Below, piece by piece: positions 36,535 to 47,200 of a DNA stretch of 64,000 nucleotides. Each line of letters opens with the position of its first letter. Position 1 is the first letter of the stretch. Both the position numbers and the translations under genes were made by a program. Location: the NCBI GenBank assembly GCA_035459025.1, contig DATHYT010000074.1, forward strand, positions 19,804 through 83,803, in the 5' to 3' direction. The stretch comes from JAABQT01 sp035459025. Its GTDB lineage: Bacteria; Pseudomonadota; Gammaproteobacteria; Burkholderiales; SG8-39. Below the pieces are notes generated by a model that worked only from the letters and a program-made list of their open reading frames with translations, was not told where the DNA came from and ran no database searches.

Positions 36535-36614
36535 ATGGGGACAGACCTCATTTTTCATCGGGGCGCCGCGCGCCCGACAGGCGACAACGGGGAAAATGAG
36601 GTCTGTCCCCATTT
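36533..36614. repeat. REPIN-like hairpin after the P450 gene
   Basis: Arm AAATGGGGACAGACCTCATT at 36533-36555 and its inverse at 36593-36614, both of the G variant, enclose a GC-rich centre with a GGGCGCC/GGCGCCC-like palindrome. It fills the gap between the P450 gene and the next small gene. Confidence 0.9.
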
Positions 36615-36638
36615 ATAATTTTTGGTGGGAGGTGGCGC

Positions 36639-36950
36639 ATGGCGACTGAGGACGAGATCCTGCTCACGGTGTTCCTGAAGCACCAGCAGGACAAGAACCT
36701 GGGCGAGATCAACGCCAAGCTCGACGCGGCCGGGTTCTGGAAGCAGTTCCCGCCGCAGGGCATCGAGGTCGAGTCCTGGTACGTGATGATGGGCATCGGG
36801 CAGGTGGTGACGCTGCGCGTGCCGGCGAGCCGACTGCGCGACGTGAACCTGACGCTGGAGAAGTTCGCCTGGGGCGCGTTCAACACCGAGTTCTACGCAA
36901 CGTACGATTTCCGGCCGGTCTGGCAGAAACTCAAGGAGGGCACGAAATGA
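36639..36950 (+). CDS. Small protein of unknown function at the head of a TRAP operon
   Basis: I do not recognise this 103-residue protein. It starts MATEDEILLTVFLKHQQDKN, has no signal peptide or membrane segment, and contains two aromatic-rich stretches (VESWYVMMGIG and FYATYDFRPVWQKLK). A strong ribosome site (GGGAGG) precedes the ATG, and the stop overlaps the DctP start (AAATGA), so it is a real gene translated with the transporter. A ferredoxin-like small-molecule-binding or monooxygenase-type fold is possible but not shown. Confidence 0.75.
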   Translation: MATEDEILLTVFLKHQQDKNLGEINAKLDAAGFWKQFPPQGIEVESWYVMMGIGQVVTLRVPASRLRDVNLTLEKFAWGAFNTEFYATYDFRPVWQKLKEGTK

Positions 36951-37933
36951 ACCTGAAGGCAAAGTTCGGCCTGGCGGCGTTCGCCACGCTCGTCGCGGCG
37001 GGCGCGCAGGCCGCCGACATCACCATGCGCCTGTCGCACCAGTTCCCGCCGGCGCACCACTCGGCGAAGAACATGGAGCAGTTCGCGGCCGACGTGAAGG
37101 CGAACACCAACGGCAAGGTCGAGGTGCAGATCTTCGGCGCCGCGCAGCTCTACAAGCCGAACCAGCACCACGCCGCGGTCGCCGGCGGCAAGATCGAGTC
37201 GGCGATCGTGCTCTCGTTCCAGTGGGGCGGCACGATCCCCGAGATGAACGTCACCATCATCCCGTACTTCATGAGCTCGGTGGACAAGATGAAGAAGTTC
37301 CCCGGCTCGGAGGCGGCGAGGATGCTGGACGCGAAGATGCTGGAAAAGGGCGTGAAGAACATCGCCTGGCTGGTGGACGCGAACGATGGCATCTTCACTT
37401 CCGCCAAGGCGCCGCTCATCAAGCCCGAGGATTTCAAGGGCGTGAAGATCCGCGGCCTGTCCAAGCTCTGGGACGAAGGCCTCGTCGCGATGGGGGCAGC
37501 GCCCTCTGCGATGCCGGGCTCGGAGGTGTACCAGGCACTGCAGACCGGCGTCATCGACGCCGGCTTCACCGGCGTGCAGGCGGCGCACAGCCGGCGCTTC
37601 TACGAGGTGCAGAAGTTCGGCGTCGCCTCGAACATCATCCTCGCCTACGACAACCTGATCGTGAACCCGGAGTGGTGGGAGAAGCTCCCCGCCGACGTGA
37701 AGAAGGGCATCCTCGACGCGCTGGAGAAGGCCGAGGCGCGCGTCATGCCCAAGGACGACGCGATCCCGCCCGAGCACCTGCAGCAGCTCAGGGACAAGGG
37801 CATGAACGTCACCGAGCTCAGCGCGGGGCAGAAGAAGGTGATGGCCGACGCGATGCAGCCCGCGGTGATCAAGGCCTTCAGCGCCTCGAGCCCGGACGCA
37901 CCGCGGCTTCTCGAGCTGATCCGCGGCCTCTGA
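36947..37933 (+). CDS. dctP: TRAP transporter substrate-binding protein (DctP family)
   Basis: A 328-residue periplasmic solute receptor with a signal peptide (MNLKAKFGLAAFATLVAAGAQAA). Family features include ITMRLSHQFPPAHHSAKNM and the substrate-binding KPEDFKGVKIRG with its conserved arginine. It delivers an organic acid to the DctQM membrane pair encoded directly after. The aromatic or carboxylate ligand cannot be named. Ribosome site GGAGGG precedes the ATG, which overlaps the previous stop. Confidence 0.93.
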   Translation: MNLKAKFGLAAFATLVAAGAQAADITMRLSHQFPPAHHSAKNMEQFAADVKANTNGKVEVQIFGAAQLYKPNQHHAAVAGGKIESAIVLSFQWGGTIPEMNVTIIPYFMSSVDKMKKFPGSEAARMLDAKMLEKGVKNIAWLVDANDGIFTSAKAPLIKPEDFKGVKIRGLSKLWDEGLVAMGAAPSAMPGSEVYQALQTGVIDAGFTGVQAAHSRRFYEVQKFGVASNIILAYDNLIVNPEWWEKLPADVKKGILDALEKAEARVMPKDDAIPPEHLQQLRDKGMNVTELSAGQKKVMADAMQPAVIKAFSASSPDAPRLLELIRGL

Positions 37934-37943
37934 GCGCCGCGGC

Positions 37944-38489
37944 ATGACCCGCGCGGCCGCTGCCGCCGCGCGCGCCGCGCGCGTCATCGGCGCCCTCGCC
38001 GACGGCGCGGCGGCGCTCTCGGCCGCGGGCGTGCTCGTCTCGCTCGCGCTCATCGCCTGGGCGGTGGTGATGCGCTACGTGTTCAACCGCGCGCCGGTGT
38101 GGGTCGACGACGTCGTCGGCTTCATGCTGGTCGGCATCGTCATGCTCGCCGCGGCGCAGGTGCTGCGGCGCGGCGAGCACATCGGCGTGGATCTGCTCAC
38201 CGCGCGGCTTTCGCCGCGCGCGCGGCGCTGGGCCGACGCCTGGGCCGCGCTCGGCGCGCTGGCGGTGGCGCTGATCCTGATCGTGAACGGCTGGCGCACC
38301 GCGATGTTCGCGAAGCAGCTCGGCATCGTCGCCGAGGGGCGTGTCGAGATCCCGGTGTTCTGGCTGCAGCTCCTCTTGCCGCTCGGCGGGCTGCTGCTCG
38401 CGCTCGCCGCGCTCGAAGCGCTCGCGCGCCTCGCCGCGGGCCTGCCGCCGGTGATCAAGCCCCAAGAGGCCACGGACAAGCCCGAGTGA
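37944..38489 (+). CDS. dctQ: TRAP transporter small permease (DctQ family)
   Basis: A 181-residue membrane protein with four predicted helices (about residues 25-50, 55-75, 95-115, 140-162) and the family sequence MRYVFNRAPVWVDDVVGFMLVGIVML. It is the small subunit of the sodium-driven tripartite transporter. It begins ten bases after dctP and overlaps dctM by GTGA. Confidence 0.92.
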   Translation: MTRAAAAAARAARVIGALADGAAALSAAGVLVSLALIAWAVVMRYVFNRAPVWVDDVVGFMLVGIVMLAAAQVLRRGEHIGVDLLTARLSPRARRWADAWAALGALAVALILIVNGWRTAMFAKQLGIVAEGRVEIPVFWLQLLLPLGGLLLALAALEALARLAAGLPPVIKPQEATDKPE

Positions 38490-39769
38490 CGATCGCGCTC
38501 ATCCTCGCGGGGCTCGTGCTGCTGCTCTTCACGGGCCTGCCGATCTTCGCCGGGCTCACGCTCTTCGGGGGCGGCCTGCTCATCGCCACGCAGGGGGGCC
38601 TGGGCTCGGTCACCGAGGTGATCTTCGGCGAGCTGAACCGGTACCTCCTCGTCGCGATCCCGCTCTTTGCGTTCATGGCGCACGTCATGATCCGCAGCAG
38701 GATCGTGGACGACCTCTACGGCACCGCCTACACCCTCACGCGCCACCTGCCGGGCGGCGTGGGGCTGGCCACCATCGCCGCCTGCACCATCTTCGCCGCG
38801 ATCTCGGGCTCGAGCGTCGCCACCGCGCTCACCATCGGCTCGGTGGCGATCCCGCAGATGATCCGCTTCGGCTACACGCCGCGCGCGGCCTACGGCCTGG
38901 TCGCCGCGGGCGGCACGCTCGGCATCCTCATCCCGCCCTCGGGGCCGATGGTGCTCTACGGCGTGGTCACCGATTCCTCGATCGGCGGCCTGTTCATGGC
39001 GGGGCTGATCCCGGGCCTGCTGATGGCGGCGATCTTCGCCGTGTACACGATGCTCGCCGCAGCGCTCGGGGCGCGCGCCGTGCGCCGCGAGCCCCGCGCC
39101 GGCTTTCGCGAGGCGCTCAGCGCGCTGCGCAAGTCGGTATGGGCGCTCTCGCTCCCGGCGCTCGTCCTGGGCGGCATGTACGCGGGCGTGTTTACCGCCA
39201 CCGAAGCGGCGGGCGCGGGGGCGATGCTCGCGCTGGTGGTGGGCGTCGCGGTCTACCGCACCATCGGCTGGCGCGAGATCTGGGACTCGGCGATGGACGC
39301 GAGCCGCACCTCCGCCATGCTCTTCATGATCCTCGCCGGCGCCACCGTGCTCGGGTTCGTGCTGACCAAGATGCGCGTGCCGCACGAGATCGTGCAGGTG
39401 GTGGTGCAGCAGGACATCGGCGTGCTCGGGTTCCTGCTGGCGATGATGGCGCTGCTGTTCGTCCTGGGCATGTTCCTGGAAACGATCGCCATCATCCTGA
39501 TCACCACGCCGGTGATCCTGCCGGCGATGACGCATTTAGGGATTCACCCCATCTGGTATGGGGTGCTGCTGATGATCAATCTGGAGCTGGCGCTGATCAC
39601 GCCGCCGGTGGGCATGAACCTCTTCACCATCAAGGCGGTGACCAAGGCGCCGATCGGGGAGATTATTAGAGGAGCGTTGCCTTACGTCGTCTTGATATTC
39701 GTGTGTTTGGGCATCGTCATGGCCTGGCCGCAGCTGGCGCTGTGGCTGCCGGGGACGATGTTTAAATAG
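38486..39769 (+). CDS. dctM: TRAP transporter large permease (DctM family)
   Basis: A 427-residue membrane protein with about twelve helices, the transport subunit of the TRAP system. Conserved stretches are AISGSSVATALTIGSVAIPQM, GGTLGILIPPSGPMVLYG and ELALITPPVGMNLFTIK. The GTG at 38486 overlaps the dctQ stop. The last codons, TTT AAA TAG, run into a repeat arm, which supplies the terminal Lys and the stop codon. Confidence 0.94.
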   Translation: MTIALILAGLVLLLFTGLPIFAGLTLFGGGLLIATQGGLGSVTEVIFGELNRYLLVAIPLFAFMAHVMIRSRIVDDLYGTAYTLTRHLPGGVGLATIAACTIFAAISGSSVATALTIGSVAIPQMIRFGYTPRAAYGLVAAGGTLGILIPPSGPMVLYGVVTDSSIGGLFMAGLIPGLLMAAIFAVYTMLAAALGARAVRREPRAGFREALSALRKSVWALSLPALVLGGMYAGVFTATEAAGAGAMLALVVGVAVYRTIGWREIWDSAMDASRTSAMLFMILAGATVLGFVLTKMRVPHEIVQVVVQQDIGVLGFLLAMMALLFVLGMFLETIAIILITTPVILPAMTHLGIHPIWYGVLLMINLELALITPPVGMNLFTIKAVTKAPIGEIIRGALPYVVLIFVCLGIVMAWPQLALWLPGTMFK

Positions 39770-39836
39770 GGACAGACCTCATTTTTCTTTGCTGCACTTC
39801 GTCCTCAAGAAAGAAAAATGAGGTCTGTCCCCATTT
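39764..39836. repeat. REPIN-like hairpin between dctM and the HlyD-type gene
   Basis: Arm AAATAGGGACAGACCTCATT at 39764-39786 (A variant, giving the dctM stop) and the inverse G-variant arm at 39814-39836. The centre contains TTTCTT...AAGAAA, lengthening the stem. It fills the gap between two convergent operons. Confidence 0.92.
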
Positions 39837-39842
39837 TCCGTT

Positions 39843-41258
39843 TTAGCGCTCGCGCGCCGCTTCGTGGAAGCCCTTGCGTACGGGGGAAAGGAGATACTCG
39901 AGCACCGTGCGCGTGCCGAGGTGGATCTCGGCAGTGACCTGCATGCCCGGAGAGAGTCGATGGGTGACGCCATCGGCCTCCAGCGTCTGAGTCTTCAGAT
40001 CGACGAGCGTCCGGTACGCCAGGGCGCCGCGCGCAGGGGCCGTTGAGGCGCTCGCCGTTTCCGGCCCCGCCCCCGCCTGCTCGGAAGCGTCCGCACTCAG
40101 GTGCGCGACCGTGCCTTGCAGCATGCCGTACTTCTGGAACGTGAACGCGGCGAGCTTGAGTTTCACCGGTTGCTGCTCGCGCACGAAGCCGATGTCGTCG
40201 TTCTGCACCCAGACCTCGGCGCGCAGCGCTTCGTCCTTCGGTACCAGGGTCATCAGGATGGTGCCCGGGCTGACCACGGCGCCGATCGTGTGCGTCGCCA
40301 GATCCTTGACCTGACCCTCGGCGGGCGCGCGCAGTTCGAGATAGTTGTGGCGGTGCTCCTGCTTCGCGAGATCCAGCGTCAGGCGCTCGAGCTGGGAGGC
40401 GACTTCCACCCGCTCGGTCTGCAGCCGCCGCCGATAGTCGGCCGTGAGCTGCGCGATTCGCCTTTTCTGCTGCGCGATGGTGGCGCTGGCCGATGCAATC
40501 GCCGCCTCCTGCGCACGCAAATCCTGCTCTTTTTCGATGCGCTCGCGCTGCTTGTCGGTATACATCAGGCGTCCGGCAAAGCCGTCACGCGTGAGCTTCT
40601 CGTACGCGGCCTCCTGGCTGCGGTAGTGCGGTAGCACGCTTCGCAGCTTGTCACGGACTTCCTCAGCGGCCCGGAGCTCGAAGCGCGCCTTGTCGAGAGT
40701 CGCGCGTTCCTGGGCGAGGGCTGTTTCGTAAGCTTGGCGGTTCGCGTGATACTGGGCCAGTACGTGGGTGAACTGCGCCGCGGGTTCGTCCGCCCTGCGC
40801 GTCAGGGGCGAGCCGACAAGCTCCGCATCGATGCGGCGTAGCGCGAGTCGCTTGCCGCCGACCTCGGCGGTGAGTGCCTTGAGGTCCGAATCGGATAGCG
40901 CCGCGTCCATGCGCATCAGCACCTGGCCCGCGCTGACGGTCTGGCCCTCCCGAACGAGAATCTCCTTGACGACGCCCGCGTCCGCCGGCTGAACGATCTT
41001 CAGGTAGCTGTCCGGCACGAGCCGACCCTCGGCGACAGCGACCACATCCAGCCTGCCGAAAACGGACCATGCAAGCAGCGATGCAACAAAGATCAACGCC
41101 GCCCAAAGCACCCGGCGCCCGAGCGGCGAGGGCGGAGACTCCTGCAGGCGGACGATTGCCGGACGGAACTCGCGCGCATCGGCACGGATGCGCGCGCCAA
41201 GACTCAGCAGCGCCCTTTCGAGCGAAGGCGGATCGCCGTCTTCGGCTTGCTTGCTCAT
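39843..41258 (-). CDS. Type I secretion periplasmic adaptor (HlyD family)
   Basis: A 471-residue membrane-fusion protein: a cytoplasmic N-terminus of about 45 residues, one transmembrane helix (VLWAALIFVASLLAWSVFG), a lipoyl-like half (VAEGRLVPDSYLKIVQPADAG), a long coiled-coil hairpin (about residues 130-290), and the closing lipoyl/beta-barrel domain (LELRAPAEGQVKDLATHTIG). It links the inner-membrane ABC exporter to a TolC channel. Its ATG overlaps the stop of the giant RTX gene, its presumed cargo. No TolC gene is in the window. Confidence 0.92.
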   Translation of the reverse strand: MSKQAEDGDPPSLERALLSLGARIRADAREFRPAIVRLQESPPSPLGRRVLWAALIFVASLLAWSVFGRLDVVAVAEGRLVPDSYLKIVQPADAGVVKEILVREGQTVSAGQVLMRMDAALSDSDLKALTAEVGGKRLALRRIDAELVGSPLTRRADEPAAQFTHVLAQYHANRQAYETALAQERATLDKARFELRAAEEVRDKLRSVLPHYRSQEAAYEKLTRDGFAGRLMYTDKQRERIEKEQDLRAQEAAIASASATIAQQKRRIAQLTADYRRRLQTERVEVASQLERLTLDLAKQEHRHNYLELRAPAEGQVKDLATHTIGAVVSPGTILMTLVPKDEALRAEVWVQNDDIGFVREQQPVKLKLAAFTFQKYGMLQGTVAHLSADASEQAGAGPETASASTAPARGALAYRTLVDLKTQTLEADGVTHRLSPGMQVTAEIHLGTRTVLEYLLSPVRKGFHEAARER

Positions 41259-44200
41259 CCGAGATTCCTGAAGCCTTCACCAAGCCCGGTGAACGACTGC
41301 AAGCCCGCGTACGCGTGACGACGGCCGGTCGAGGATGCGTGGCCCCACCCGGTGTCGCCGTGCGCGAGCAAATGGTCTCGATCGCGACCGTCCTGCGCCC
41401 CGTGGCTCGCTTCTTGGTGACTCTGCTCCAGGCAGCCGAGGGCGCTCTGGACCTCGGCCCACTGCCCGGCTACGCGCGCCCAGGTCCTCGCCTCCGCGCG
41501 TTGCTCTGCCTGCTGCCGGAGGTAGTCAGCGACGGCGCCGAAGTCGTAGCGCGCAGCGGCCTCGAGGCGGCGAGCAATCAACGCGCGCGCGTCGCGAGCA
41601 CCATAGTCCTCGCCGCTCGATCTCCCGCGATGGCCGTCGCCGCCCCGGTCATGCCATTGATGCCGACGTTTCTCGTCGTTCCACTCCCCGTCGCGCCGGT
41701 CGTCCGACCAGCTGCCCACGGTATGTCGCTTCGCCTGCCACCAGAGCTCAGCCTCGCCCCACGAGCTGCCATCGGCAAACTCCACGCGCTCGACGCGCCT
41801 GGAATCCGAGTCGAACCAGTTGCGGACGGTGACGCTGCCCCCATACCCCTTCAACCTGAGAACCAGGTCGCCCCGGTCGCGCATCACCGCCACATCGTGC
41901 CGGGAGATACCCGCGCCGAAGCGCAGCACATCGTGTCCTCCCGTCTCGATGATCAGGTCATCGCCATCGCCTCTGGCGAAGAGATAGGCGTCATCGCCAT
42001 TTCCGCCAAGGATCAGGTCGTCGTCCTTGCCACCCTCGATGACGTCGCTGCCCGCGAGTCCGATCAACAGGTCGCCGCCCTGGCGGCCCTCGATCGTATC
42101 GTCGTATGGCGTGCCGACCAGCACATCGCCACGGCTCGTGCCGATGAGGTGCTTTCCGGAGGGTTCCTCGCCCACCACAGTGATGCGGAATTCGTCGCTC
42201 GCCGATACGCCCGCGAGGTCGGTCGCCGTGACGCGCACGTCCAAGGGTCCGGCATCGGAGGCGGCCGGCGTGCCCGAGAAGCTCCTCGATGCCGCATCGA
42301 AGACCAGCCACTCCGGCAGCGCCGAGCCGTCAGCCCGCGTTGCCGCATAGGTAAGCGCGTCACCGGGATCAACGTCGGTGAACATGCCTGCCTCCAGCGA
42401 CAGCGCGAAGCCGGATCCCACCGAGACGGACTGATCGGCCACCGGAAGCGCGAGCTCGGGCGCGTCGTTGACGTTGATCACGGTCAGCACGAACTCGTCG
42501 CTCGCCGACTGGCTTGCGCCGTCCGTCGCCGTCACCCGGATCGCGTACTCACCCACATCAGCGTTCCCGGGCAGGCCGGAGAACGCCGCGCTCTCCGGGT
42601 CAAAGGCAAGCCAGGCCGGCAGCTCGGACCCGTCCGCGCGCGACGCAGCGAACGTCAGCGTGTCCGCGGTGTCGGGGTCCACGAACGTCCCCGGCTGGAG
42701 CACGTGCACGAAAGCCTCGTCCTCCAGCGTCGAAACGTCGTCGATCGGGCGCGACAGAACCGGCGGATCGTTCACCGGCTGGCTGGCGAGGAACTCGATC
42801 ATTGCCGCATCCCACGCGGTGCCGTCGGCGAAGCGCACGGCCTCGATGCGCGAGGCGGTATCAAACCAGCTGCGCAGCCGCACCTCGCCGCCGCCCTGGA
42901 CCACGAGCCGTACGTCCTGATCGTCGCGCCTTACGCGAACCGCAGCGCTCGTGATCCCCTGGCCGAAGCGCACTTCGTCGGCGTTTCCAGGCGTCGCGTC
43001 GACGTCATCGACGACGTCGTTGCCGTCGCCCTGGTCGTACAAGTACGCATCGTTCCCCGCACCGCCGCGCAGCCAGTCGTCGCCGCGACCCCCGCGCAAG
43101 GTGTTCGCACCCGCATTGCCGTCGATCACGTTGTTGCCGTCGTTTCCGGTCGCGCTCAGCGGCGCCGTCCCGGTGAGCACCAGGTTCTCGACGTGGGGCG
43201 CCAGGGCGTGGCTCGCAGAGGCGAACACCGTGTCGGTGCCTTCGTCGGGGGCTTCGGTGACCCGGTCGAGCCGGTTGTCCACGTAGTAGGTGTCGTTCCC
43301 TTTGCCGCCGAGCATGTAGTCGGAGCCGGTGCCGCCGTCGAGGACATCGTCGCCGCCCTCGCCGTACAGGGTGTCCTCGCCCGCGAGCCCGAGGAGGGTC
43401 TCGCCCCGGTCTGAAGCGAAGATGGTGTCGTCCGCACTACTCGCCGCCGACACCTGCAACGCAAGGCGCACCGCGGCCTCGTCGAGCGAGCTGCCGTCGG
43501 CGAACCGGAACATCTCGATGCGGGTGTCCGCGCGATAGAACCAGTCGACGAGCGTCAGGCGATCCGCGCCCGCGCCTACGTACAGGTTGGAGAGATCGCG
43601 CGTGAACACGACCGCGGCAGGCGCGATGGTCGAGTCGAAGATCACTTCATCCGAACCGCCGACGTCGAGCGCCCAATCCTGCCCGTACCCGGCACCAAAC
43701 ACGTAGCGATCGTCGCCAGCACCCCCTTCGAGAATGTCGCGCCCGATACCGCCGTCCAGCGTATCGTTGCCGGCCTCACCAACAAGGTAATCGTCGCCAT
43801 CGCCTCCCCGCAGCGTGTCGTTGCCGGGCCCGCCCAATAGCGTGTCGTCGCCGCCGAGCCCGTCCAGCACGTCATCGCCGCCCGAGCCGCGGAAGAAATC
43901 GGCCGCCGGGGTCAAGTCGGCGACAAGGCCGAGCATTGCAGCTGCAGGAGTCACGGTGTCGCCCCGCGGGGCCGTTTCCGTAGACGATTCGGCAAGAACA
44001 GTGCCGCTGGCGGTTGTCCCTGGAGCTTTCAGCGGCTGGCCTGTCGCGAGCGCGGTCACCATTGCCGCGTCCCATACTGTTCCGTCGGCAAAGCGCACCG
44101 CCTCGATCTGCATCGCGCTGCCGTTGAACCAGTTCTGCACTGTCAGCTGGTCAGCGCCGCCCGCAAGAGTGAACCGCACGTCCGAGACCGCCCTTGCGAC

Positions 44201-47200
44201 CGTCACGTCCGAAGGCAAGGCGTCGAAGACGATCGAATCCGCGTTGCCGGCATTCGGATCGTTCTCGACGATGAGGTCCGACCCGTAGCCGAGCTTGAAC
44301 ACGTACGTGTCGCCGCCGAGACCACCACGCAGCTCGTCATCGCCGACGCCGCCGTCGAGCATGTCGTTGCCCGGGCCACCGCTCAACAGGTCGTAGCCGG
44401 CTTCGCCCAGGAGGACGTCGTCGCCATCCTCGCCGTCCAGCGTGTCCGAGCCGGTGCCGCCCGAAATATGGTCGTCGCCATCGCCGGCGAAGACGACGTC
44501 GAAACCACCCAGCGTCGCAATGATGTCCGCCGCGTCAGTCCCGACGATGAAGTCGTCGCCTTCGGTCGGCGCATCCACTATCGCCTTGAGGGAGGCGCCG
44601 TCCCACACCGTGCCGTCGGCAAACGCCACGGCACCCGCCGCACCTTGCCCGAACCAGTTCTCCAGCGTCACGTACCGGCCGGCCGAGTCCACCTCCAGGT
44701 AGAGGTGCTCGACGTCGCGCGCGATGCGCACCTGCGCCGGCGCGATGCCGGCGCCGAAGAGCAGCGTGTCCCCGACGCCGAGATCGACGATCGAGTCGCT
44801 GCCGAAACCGGCGCCGGTGAGGAAGAGATCTTGCCCCTCGCCGCCGGTGAGATGGTTCGCGCCCGCGCCCCCCTGCAGGACGTCGTTGCCCGCACCGCCC
44901 ACCAGGATGTCATCGCCCAATCCGCCATCCAGCGTGTCGTCGCCCGCGCCGGCGTCGATGAAGTCGTCTCCCCCGAGACCCGCGATGGCGTCGGCAGCCC
45001 CGGTGCCGTAGAGGACGTCGGCGCGCTCCGCGGCGGTCGCCATCGGCGCAAGCGCCGCGAGATCCGCACCGCTCCACTCGGATCCGTCCGCGAACAGCAC
45101 GCGCTCCACCCCATACCCAGGCCGCCCGAAGGAACGTATGGCGAGGCTGTCCCCGCTCGCCGCCACCGTCAGCAGGATGTCGCCGCCCCGGCGCGTGAGG
45201 GCAAGGTCGCCGGCCGCGATGCCTTCGCCCAGGACGACGGTGTCCACGTCCGCGCCGCTCCCGTCGAAGTCGAGCAGCGTGTCATGGCCGGACCCGACAC
45301 CGAACACATAGGTATCGGAGCCGGCGCCGCCATAGAGGCCGTCGTCTCCCGCACCGCCGTCGAGCAGGTCATCGCCTCGCCCGCCTTCGAGAAGGTCGTC
45401 ACCGTCGCCGCCTTCGAGCCTGTCAGCGCCGGCACCGCCGCCCAGCTGATCCTTCCCTGTACCGCCAAGCAGCGTGTCGGCCCCCGACCCGCCAGTGAGG
45501 ATGTCGCTGCCCTCGCCGCCGAACAGCAAGTCGTCGCCCGCCTCGCCTTGAAGCGCATCGTCGCCAGCACCGCCGTCAAGGGTGTCGTCGCCCTCCCCGC
45601 CGAAGATCTGGTCGTTGCCCGCGTTCCCCGAAAGCGTGTCGTCGCCCTCCTGGCCGCGCATCGTGTCGTTCGCCGCGCCGGCAGAGTACGTATCTGCGCC
45701 AGGGGTACCGAAGAAAAACCCGCTCTGCCCCGAGGTCCAGGCGTACGGGATGCGCGCGCCGACGAACGCCGCGTCCCAGACCGTGCCGTCGGCGAACTCG
45801 AAGCTGCCGTCGATGCGCGACTGGTCGAACCAGTTCAATAGCGTCAGCTGCCCGCCGTTGCCGGAGATCGTGACCTGGAGGTTGCGCTGCCCGAACGCGA
45901 AGTTCACCCCGGTCAGGGTCACGTCCCCGGGGGCGATGCCCTCGCCGAACATGATTCGCGGGAACCGGCCGTTGATCGTGTCGCTGCCGTCGCCGCGCCA
46001 GAAGACGTAGGTGTCGTTCCCGCCGCCGCCGGTGATGGTGTCGTTGCCCATGCCGCCGATGAACAGGTCGTCGCCTTCTCCACCTGTGAGAGTGTTGTTG
46101 CCGGTCCCGCCCTCAATCAACGCCACCGTCTGTATGTGCGCCTCGATCTGGTCGGCGCCCCACAGCGTCCCGTCGGCGAACTCCAGCCGCAGGCGGTCGC
46201 GGCCGGCGAGGCCGCGCAGCGGGCCATTGATGACGAGCGAGTCGGGCGTGCCGACCAACTCGAGGATCAGCGCCGAGCTTGGGCCGCGGCGCAGGCGCAC
46301 CTGCTCCGGAGTGATTTCCTGGCCGAGCACGATCGTCTCGACGCCGAGGTTCTCGACTGCGCTCGACCGGTGGAGCGTGTCCTGGCCGAAGCCGCGGCCG
46401 AAGCGGATGCGGTTGTCGCCACTGCCGGGTACGAGGGTGTCGTTGCCTGCCCCGCCGTCGAGCTGATCGTCGCCACTGCCCGTGCTGAAGTTGTCGTTGC
46501 CGGCGCCGCCGTAGAGCGTGCCGTGGCCGCTCTGGTCGTTGACGAAATCGCTCGCGCCCTGGCCGAAGAACAGCTCGTCGTGGATTCCCAGGGTCGAAGT
46601 GCCGCCGGCGCCGATGTGGCGCTTGCTCCCGGTTACGGTGCCAGGCCAGAAATCGAACCTGCCGAGATCCCAGACCGTGCCGTCCTCGAATTCGGCAAGT
46701 TCGACCCGGCCGATCACGTCGCTCCAGCTCGAGACCGTGAGCGAGTCGCCGGTGGCATCGAGGTAAAAGGTGGGGACGATGCCGTCGAAGGCCACGCGCA
46801 CGTCCTGCGGCGTGACGCCGGGGCCGAACCGGATGGTGTCGCGTGCGCCGGCGGTCGCACGGTTCAGCGCCCCGTCGAGCGTATTACCGGGCTCCTGGAT
46901 CGTGTCGTTCCCGGAACCGAAGCCGAAGAGGTAGGTGTCATTGCCGTAGCCGCCCGCGAGTACGTCGTTTCCCGGCGTGCCGGCGAGCGTGTCGTCGAGC
47001 GAGGCCGCGGGCACGTAGCCGACGAGCAAGGCGAGTGTTGCGCTGTCCCACTCGGTGCCGTCGGCGAAGCGCACCGCGAGCGGCCCCAGACCGAGCTCGC
47101 TCGCGAACCAGTTGCCCATCGAAAGGCTCGACGCGGAGCCCGGCGTCTCGAGCAGCAGGTTGTCGCCGACCCTGGATACGGCGACGTCCGCGGGCGAAAG

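Noticed and set aside
41069..43414. A 781-codon plus-strand frame opposite the HlyD start and RTX C-terminus
   Set aside because: Same cause: antisense of repetitive GC-rich coding sequence, low-complexity product, no ribosome site.
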